Source: Arcobacter sp.
Lineage (GTDB): Bacteria; Campylobacterota; Campylobacteria; Campylobacterales; Arcobacteraceae
Assembly: GCA_002869565.1 (NCBI GenBank)
Contig: PKUJ01000010.1
Span: 1-64,000, forward strand
Direction: 5' to 3'
DNA: 64,000 bases
Shown here in pieces: positions 58,026-64,000 of the stretch. The position numbers were made by a program, and so were the translations under genes. A model generated the notes under the pieces. It was given only the letters and a program-made list of their open reading frames with translations, ran no database searches and had not been told where the DNA came from. The first letter of the stretch is position 1. Every line of letters begins with the position of its first letter.

Positions 58026-59131
58026 TATTTATTCTCCAATATATCGACTACATAGTCATCAAATTTTTCTACTTCTACTAAGAAAGAGTCATGTCCAGAT
58101 TGACTTTCAATCATTTTATATGTCATTTGCTCTTCACGTCCAAGTTTTATCATAATATCTCTTATCTCTTCCATTTCCTCTGGGAAAAATAACATATCAT
58201 CAGAAAAAGAGATTAGGTGTAATTTACTTTTTACTTTATCAAAAGAGTCTTCTAGTTTATCTTTATTTCTTCCTGCATCGAAAATATTCATTGTTTTACA
58301 GATATACAGATATGAAAGTGGGTCAAATATTTTTGGAAAACTATAGGCATTGTATTCCAAATATCTTTCAACTTCAAATCGTCCAAAAAGTTCATATAAA
58401 CCATCCGTTCGAGAATACTCTCTTCCAAACTTTTGATTAAATAAATTTGGACTTAAGTATGCAATTAGTCCTGCCATTCTTCCAATAGCAAGTCCTGGTA
58501 AACCCCGTGCTGCCAAATCATCTTTTTTATAAAATCCATCTTTAAAAGCTGGGTCATGGCGGATTGATTCTATTGCAATTTTATTTATGGCAATTGCCCA
58601 TGGTCTAGTATAAGCTGTTGTTGCCATTGCAAAAATATGTTCTGCAAAATCTGGAAACTCTATAGAATAACAAAGAGCTTGCATACCGCCCATAGAACCA
58701 CCTACTACGGCTTTTGCATTTTTGATTCCTAAACTATTATAAAGTCTCATTTGAGCTTTTACAATATCTGAGATTGTAAGAATTGGAAATTTTAGTCTGT
58801 ATTCTTTTTTTGTAGATGGATCAATACTCAAGGCATTTGTAGAACCAAAAGTACTTCCTAAGTTGTTTGAACATATTACAAAATATTTTCTTGTGTCTAT
58901 TGCTTTTCCATCACCGATTAATTTATCCCACCATCCAGGTTTTGCTTCATCAGCATATCTTCCTGCCACATGATGAGAGCCTGCTAGGGCATGACAGATT
59001 ACAATTACATTTGATTTATCTTCATTTAGTTCGCCATAAGTTTCATAAACCAATTCAAATGATTCTAAAATCCTACCACTTTCTAAATATAAGGGTTCAT
59101 CAAACTTTGCAACTTTTGTTTCTATCTTCAA
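58025..59131 (-). CDS. metX: Homoserine O-acetyltransferase
   Basis: VICHALAGSHHVAGRYADEAKPGWWDKLIGDGKAIDTRKYFVICSNNLGSTFGST ... AVVGGSMGGMQALCYSIEFPD. Confidence 0.95.
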   Translation of the reverse strand: MKIETKVAKFDEPLYLESGRILESFELVYETYGELNEDKSNVIVICHALAGSHHVAGRYADEAKPGWWDKLIGDGKAIDTRKYFVICSNNLGSTFGSTNALSIDPSTKKEYRLKFPILTISDIVKAQMRLYNSLGIKNAKAVVGGSMGGMQALCYSIEFPDFAEHIFAMATTAYTRPWAIAINKIAIESIRHDPAFKDGFYKKDDLAARGLPGLAIGRMAGLIAYLSPNLFNQKFGREYSRTDGLYELFGRFEVERYLEYNAYSFPKIFDPLSYLYICKTMNIFDAGRNKDKLEDSFDKVKSKLHLISFSDDMLFFPEEMEEIRDIMIKLGREEQMTYKMIESQSGHDSFLVEVEKFDDYVVDILENK

Positions 59132-59201
59132 TCTCTATCCATTCTAAAATATTTATGCAATCCTATCGAAATGTTAATAAATAATTAGTTAACCTTTAGC
59201 C

Positions 59202-59648
59202 TTAAATATCCAAGTCTTCAGGCGGAGTTTTCATGATTTTTTGCCAAGATTCATCAGGAGACCATTCTTCAAATACTTTCATATCAATATTTTCAAATGG
59301 AGTATTCAAAATATACTTATGGTAAACATACATAAAAGCTGATACCCGATAATTCATAATACAATGAACCCATACTTTTTTATGTGAAAGAGATGAAAGA
59401 ATTTCTAAAAAATCTTTAAGATTTTTTGTTGTTGGTTCCAAAAATTCAACTGGAATATGAATATAATTCATTCCTAAAGTAGTTACAATATCATCTTCAT
59501 TTTCTATTTTTCCTTCACTTTGAGCAACTGCAAGATTAATTACAATTTCATATCCATTTTTTGATATTTTTTCAAACTGTTCTTTAGTTGGTTGTCCAGA
59601 AGTAGCTATATTGTCACTAACTTTGATGTAGTTTATTATATCTTTCAT
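59202..59648 (-). CDS. Protein tyrosine phosphatase-like/DSP-family protein
   Basis: NIATSGQPTKEQFEKISKNGYEIVINLA ... VWVHCIMNYRVSAFMYVY (phosphatase P-loop-like). Confidence 0.75.
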   Translation of the reverse strand: MKDIINYIKVSDNIATSGQPTKEQFEKISKNGYEIVINLAVAQSEGKIENEDDIVTTLGMNYIHIPVEFLEPTTKNLKDFLEILSSLSHKKVWVHCIMNYRVSAFMYVYHKYILNTPFENIDMKVFEEWSPDESWQKIMKTPPEDLDI

Positions 59649-59667
59649 CTATATCCTTTTCAAATAT

Positions 59668-60693
59668 TTAGATTAATTCATTCACTTTTTTTAGATATTT
59701 ATGTTTTAACTCTTCACTTATAAAAGAAGAAGAAAAAGAGTTTTTAATAAGTTTGATAATATCATCTTTTGATAAATCTAAATTTTCATATAGATTAATA
59801 AAATTCTGATTTAAATAACCTTTAAAGTAAGCGGGATCATCAGAATTTACAGTTATATTTAAACCAAAATCTAAAAGCTCTTTTATATTGTGTTCTTTAT
59901 AGTTTTCAAATACTTTTAACTCAATATTTGAATTAGGACAAACAGTTAGAGGAATTTGTTCTTCTTTTAATCTCTTCATCAATTCCTTTGATTTTATAGC
60001 TTGTACTCCATGGTCAATTCTTTCAATTTCCAATAAATCTAAAGCTTCAAAAATATATGAGACATCAGCTTCTTCCCCCGCATGAGCCACAAGTTTAAAG
60101 CCCTCTTCTTTTGCTTTTTTAAAAACCTCTTCAAACTTTGAAGGAGGATTTCCTAGCTCAGAAGAATCAAGTCCAACTCCTATAATATCATTTTTGAAAG
60201 CTAATGCCTCTTCTAAAGTTTTTTGAGCATCTTCTTGTGATAAGTGTCTTAAAAAACACATTATTATATGTGAAGTGATTCCATACTTTTCTTTTGCATC
60301 TTCTAAGGCTTCTTTTATTCCACTTATAACTGACTCAAAAGATATTCCTCTGTGAGTGTGAGTTTGTGGATCAAAAAAGATTTCAGTATGGATAATATTA
60401 TTTTCAACACATTTTAAAATATAAGCGTGGGTCAAATCATAAAAGTCTTGTTTTGTTATTAATACATTTGCTCCGGCGTAATATATATCTAAAAAGCTTT
60501 GTAAATTTGTAAAAGCATAGGCTTTTTTTACATCTTCAATATCTTTATATGGTATCTTTATTTTATTTCTTTTTGAAAGTTCAAACATCAACTCAGGCTC
60601 CAAAGAACCCTCTATGTGTAAATGTAATTCTGCTTTTGGTAATTTTTTTATTAAGTCTATCATTCTCTTTCCAATTTTATTTTCATTTTCCAT
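59668..60693 (-). CDS. add: Adenosine deaminase
   Basis: LPKAELHLHIEGSLEPELMFELSKRN, GVGLDSSELGNPPSKFEEVFKKAKEEGFKLVAHAGEEA, ERIDHGVQAI, LTVCPNSN, VNSDDPAYF. Confidence 0.92.
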   Translation of the reverse strand: MENENKIGKRMIDLIKKLPKAELHLHIEGSLEPELMFELSKRNKIKIPYKDIEDVKKAYAFTNLQSFLDIYYAGANVLITKQDFYDLTHAYILKCVENNIIHTEIFFDPQTHTHRGISFESVISGIKEALEDAKEKYGITSHIIMCFLRHLSQEDAQKTLEEALAFKNDIIGVGLDSSELGNPPSKFEEVFKKAKEEGFKLVAHAGEEADVSYIFEALDLLEIERIDHGVQAIKSKELMKRLKEEQIPLTVCPNSNIELKVFENYKEHNIKELLDFGLNITVNSDDPAYFKGYLNQNFINLYENLDLSKDDIIKLIKNSFSSSFISEELKHKYLKKVNELI

Positions 60694-60775
60694 GGTATTA
60701 TACTATTAAATTAAATTATTTATATTCGTTTTAAGTCACTGTGGATAGAATATTGAAAAATTAGAGGCAATTAAC

Positions 60776-61801
60776 ATGATAATGGCAAAATCAAAAGAAG
60801 CGCAAGAAGCTTATAACTTAGTAAAAAACTTACAAAAGAGATTTGTTTATAAATTGGATTTATTAAGTTCAACAATAGGTGAAGATAAGCCATTTGAAGA
60901 AATTACTTGGCTAAGAGATGAAGGTCTGCATGGAGGAGGCAATAGATTTGAGTCAAGAGACCATATTTTATTTAATGCAGCTTCTGTAAATGTATCACAA
61001 GTTCATTATGACGATGAGCCTTCAAAAAAACTTCAAACTGCAAGTGCAATATCAACTATAATACATCCTAAAAATCCAAAAGTTCCGTCAATTCATATGC
61101 ATATTAGTTTAACCCAATTAAGAGATGGAAGTTCTTATTGGAGAATTATGGCCGATTTAAATCCAGCTTTAGCAAATAATGGAGATGAAATATTTTTTAA
61201 TCAAGCTTTAAAAAAACTATCAAAAGATAAATATGAAGAAGGTATAAAACAAGGTGAAAAATATTTTTATATTCCAGCTTTGCAAAGACATAGAGGAATT
61301 TCACATTTTTATTTAGAAAACTATAAAACAGAAAATAAAGAAGAAGACTATAACTTTGCTAACAAGTTTGCAGAAGGAATCATCGATACTTATGTAGATA
61401 TTATTTCAAATGCCTTCAAAAAAAGAAATAGTTTTAGTGTGTATGATATTAAACAACAACTTGATTATCATACTTTATATCTCTTTCAAGTTCTAACACT
61501 AGATAGAGGTACAACCTCAGGACTTTTGGTTCATAATCAAAATGACCTAGGAATTATGGGTTCCTTACCAATTCATATTAATAAAACTCTTTTAGCATCT
61601 TGGGCAGATAAAGTTGAAGCTCCACAAGATGAGTTAGTAAGAAACTTAAGTGAAGTAATCGATGAAAAAGGTCAAATAGATAGTCAAACAAAAGAAAAAC
61701 TTGCTCAAGTTGTAAGGGAACATTATAAAAAATATCCCGAAGCTTTGAGCATGCAAGCAAGTGGAAATATTATTCCACCTACTGTTTCAAATCATAAATA
61801 A
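60776..61801 (+). CDS. hemF: Coproporphyrinogen III oxidase (aerobic)
   Basis: WLRDEGLHGGGNRFESRDHILFNAASVNVSQVHYDD ... IHMHISLTQLRDGSSYWRIMADLNP ... RHRGISHFYLENY. Confidence 0.88.
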   Translation: MIMAKSKEAQEAYNLVKNLQKRFVYKLDLLSSTIGEDKPFEEITWLRDEGLHGGGNRFESRDHILFNAASVNVSQVHYDDEPSKKLQTASAISTIIHPKNPKVPSIHMHISLTQLRDGSSYWRIMADLNPALANNGDEIFFNQALKKLSKDKYEEGIKQGEKYFYIPALQRHRGISHFYLENYKTENKEEDYNFANKFAEGIIDTYVDIISNAFKKRNSFSVYDIKQQLDYHTLYLFQVLTLDRGTTSGLLVHNQNDLGIMGSLPIHINKTLLASWADKVEAPQDELVRNLSEVIDEKGQIDSQTKEKLAQVVREHYKKYPEALSMQASGNIIPPTVSNHK

Positions 61802-61876
61802 ATTAGAATTTTTTATTAAGTTTATTATAGTTAAAAATTCGTATGATATTAATTATAAATTACAAAAGGAGTTCTT

Positions 61877-62614
61877 ATGAAAAAATTGATATTAGGATTG
61901 ATGTTTTCTTCTGCAATTTTACTTGCAAATGGTAAATTTATTACATATGAAGTTGATGGTAAAAAATATGAAGGATATTATAGTTCTCCTTCAAAAGATG
62001 CACCTTTAGTATATATGGTTCATGATTGGGATGGATTAACTGATTATGAAGTAAAAAGAGCAGAAATGTTAAATAAAATGGGTTATGCAACTTTTGCAGT
62101 TGATTTATTTGGAAAAGGTATTAGACCAGAAGAAACATCCCAAAAGAAAAAACTAACTGGCGGATTATATAAAGACAGAGGAAAAATGAGAGCCCTTTTA
62201 GTTGGAGGATTAGATACTGCAAAAAAAATAGGTGCAAATGTTGATAATGCAGTAGGTATTGGTTACTGTTTTGGAGGAGCTGCTATTTTAGAAATGGCAA
62301 GATCTGGAGCAGAACTTAAAAAATTTATTCCTTTTCATGGGGGACTTAAAACTCCAGAAGGAGAAGATTATTCAAAAACTAAAGGTGAAATTGTAGTATT
62401 CCACGGTAGTGCAGACAAATCTGTGAGTATGCAAGATTTTGCAAAATTAACTGATGAGTTAGAAAAAGCTGGAATAGCTCATGAAATGCACACTTATAGT
62501 GGAGCACCTCATGCATTTTCAGTAATTGGTTCAAAAAGATATCATAAAAGAGCAGATGAAAGTTCTTGGGCTAGATTTAGCGAAGTTTTAGATGAAACAT
62601 TAAAAAATAAATAA
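61877..62614 (+). CDS. Dienelactone hydrolase family protein, exported
   Basis: Signal peptide MKKLILGLMFSSAILLANG; GYCFGGAAILEMA nucleophile elbow; GSADKSVSM; YSGAPHAFSV. Confidence 0.9.
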   Translation: MKKLILGLMFSSAILLANGKFITYEVDGKKYEGYYSSPSKDAPLVYMVHDWDGLTDYEVKRAEMLNKMGYATFAVDLFGKGIRPEETSQKKKLTGGLYKDRGKMRALLVGGLDTAKKIGANVDNAVGIGYCFGGAAILEMARSGAELKKFIPFHGGLKTPEGEDYSKTKGEIVVFHGSADKSVSMQDFAKLTDELEKAGIAHEMHTYSGAPHAFSVIGSKRYHKRADESSWARFSEVLDETLKNK

Positions 62615-62640
62615 AGGGTTTTTCCCCTTTATTTATTTTT
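62606..62640. terminator. Bidirectional Rho-independent terminator between convergent genes
   Basis: AATAAATAAAGGG-tttttc-CCCTTTATTTATT followed by TTT. Confidence 0.8.
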
Positions 62641-62642
62641 AT

Positions 62643-63245
62643 CTAAAACTGTAAAAAATTTATAATAATCAAAGATAAAGCTGAAAATATAAGTATAAAT
62701 CCCATTGTCATATTAAATACTCTTAATCTAAGTTCTGTATTTAAAAACTTCGTAGTTTTATCTCCTAATACACCCCAAAAAGAGAGACACAAATAACATA
62801 CAATAAAATATAAGATTATAAAAATTATAAGGTTTGTTTTATTACTTGCAAATAAAGAGACCCCAGCAATGCAAGCTAGCCAAGCCTTTGGATTTAACCA
62901 TTGCAATAAAAAGCCTTCATAAAACCTCAATGTTTTATTACTACTTTGCCCATCTAAAGAAGATATTGAAGTTGCAATTTTGTAGCCCATATATATTATA
63001 AATAAAGAACCTACTATTTCTATATAAAAAAGAAAATTTGGACTTGACAATAAAAATTTTTGAAACCCAAAGGCTATTATAACTAGAAGTAAAGTAAACC
63101 CAATAGTAGCACCAGATATAAAAGCAAAGGTTTTTTTAAAACCATAATTTATACCAGATGAGACAATCATCATATTAACTGGACCAGGGGATATTGACAT
63201 AACAAAAGATAAAGATAACATAGAAAGAAGAATAGCAAAAGTCAT
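62643..63245 (-). CDS. LysE-family translocator
   Basis: SISPGPVNMMIVSSGINYGFKKTFAFISGATIGF ... FLLQWLNPKAWLACIAGVSLF. Confidence 0.9.
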   Translation of the reverse strand: MTFAILLSMLSLSFVMSISPGPVNMMIVSSGINYGFKKTFAFISGATIGFTLLLVIIAFGFQKFLLSSPNFLFYIEIVGSLFIIYMGYKIATSISSLDGQSSNKTLRFYEGFLLQWLNPKAWLACIAGVSLFASNKTNLIIFIILYFIVCYLCLSFWGVLGDKTTKFLNTELRLRVFNMTMGFILIFSALSLIIINFLQF

Positions 63246-63299
63246 AAAGTTTCCTAAAGTTTAAATATTTAGGAAAGTATATAAAATTATGAAAAAAAG

Positions 63300-63941
63300 T
63301 TATTGTACAAAATTGAGTCTATACTCTTTTGGTGTAGTTGCAACTATCTTTAAAAAGTTTCTATGAAAATGACTTTGGTCAAAGAAGCCACACTCCAAAG
63401 CAGTATCAACAATTGAGTAACCTTTTTTTAGTAACTCTTTTGATTTATTTATTTTTAAATTTAATAAATATGAGTGAGGTGTCATATTCATTTGATTTTT
63501 AAAAAGTCTAATAATATAAAAAGAGTTTAAGTCAAATTTTAAAGATAAATCTTCTAAAGAGATATTTTCTTTATAATTCTCTTCTAAAAAAGTAACTATC
63601 TCTTTAAACTTTTCATCTACTAATATTTCTTTGTCTTCTTGTAAAAATAGAGCAAAAAATTCCATAAAAAAGTTTATTAATTCATTCTCTTTTTCTTCAT
63701 ATGTGTAATCTAAAAATAGATATTCGCATAAAGATATATATTTATTATAAACAGATTCATCTTCTAACAAATCAGAAGGTACAGGTACAAAACTATCTAT
63801 TTCACTATTTACTAATTTTTGTATATTCATACACCAAGAAGGGTCAAGATACATCATATAATATTTGTTTAATATTTCTGTGCAAGAATTACAAGAGTGA
63901 ACAGCATTTGGATTCATGATGCTTAACATATTTTTATCCAA
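63300..63941 (-). CDS. AraC-family transcriptional regulator
   Basis: Two HTH region: NISLEDLSLKFDLNSFYIIRLFKNQMNMTPHSYLLNLKINKSKELLKKGYSIVDTALECGFFDQSHFHRNFLKIVATTPKEYR; the start could lie slightly upstream. Confidence 0.9.
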   Translation of the reverse strand: MDKNMLSIMNPNAVHSCNSCTEILNKYYMMYLDPSWCMNIQKLVNSEIDSFVPVPSDLLEDESVYNKYISLCEYLFLDYTYEEKENELINFFMEFFALFLQEDKEILVDEKFKEIVTFLEENYKENISLEDLSLKFDLNSFYIIRLFKNQMNMTPHSYLLNLKINKSKELLKKGYSIVDTALECGFFDQSHFHRNFLKIVATTPKEYRLNFVQ

Positions 63942-64000
63942 AGTGTAACTTTTATCGTTGTTTGTATAAATACTTACACCCTCTTTATTTACTCCTAAAG

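Noticed and set aside
59202-59648. Phosphatase P-loop HCIMNYR (CX4R rather than CX5R) as a novel active site
   Set aside because: I recall similar CX4R-type loops in small DUF442-like/PTP-like bacterial proteins, so not clearly unusual.

Overview
This is an AT-rich 64 kb window, most likely from a Campylobacterota/Arcobacter-like genome (inferred from gene content). About two thirds of it (1-41925, minus strand) is one locus. It encodes a giant RTX/LapA-like adhesin of about 9,980 codons, annotated as two ORFs only because of a single in-frame TAA. Downstream, in order, are a TPR-glycosyltransferase, a LapB-type T1SS ABC transporter, an HlyD-type adaptor, a membrane-anchored sensor-like protein with no output domain, a MotA/ExbB-like protein, a MotB/OmpA-like protein, and a TolC-family protein carrying a long C-terminal array of SPOR-like units and KKLEEE coiled coils that runs off the left edge. 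A MotAB-like pair inside a giant-adhesin T1SS locus recalls Salmonella SPI-4 (SiiAB), but the glycosyltransferase, output-less sensor and TolC-SPOR fusion make this arrangement distinctive. The right third holds a DUF234-like ATPase, a Sua5/YrdC-like gene, carB (also split by one in-frame TAA), a ThiF/MoeB-like gene, a polysaccharide deacetylase, and a small defence-type islet (type I RM hsdRMS, Fic with an unlisted 50-aa VbhA-like antitoxin, radC, PemK/MazF toxin). That islet also contains two short intergenic RNA candidates with perfect TTGACA-N17-TATAAT promoters and shared UNCG-tetraloop-plus-hairpin 5' ends. Housekeeping genes follow (xseB, metX, phosphatase, add, hemF, dienelactone hydrolase, LysE, AraC). 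All calls come from reading the sequence and the supplied translations; no searches were run.
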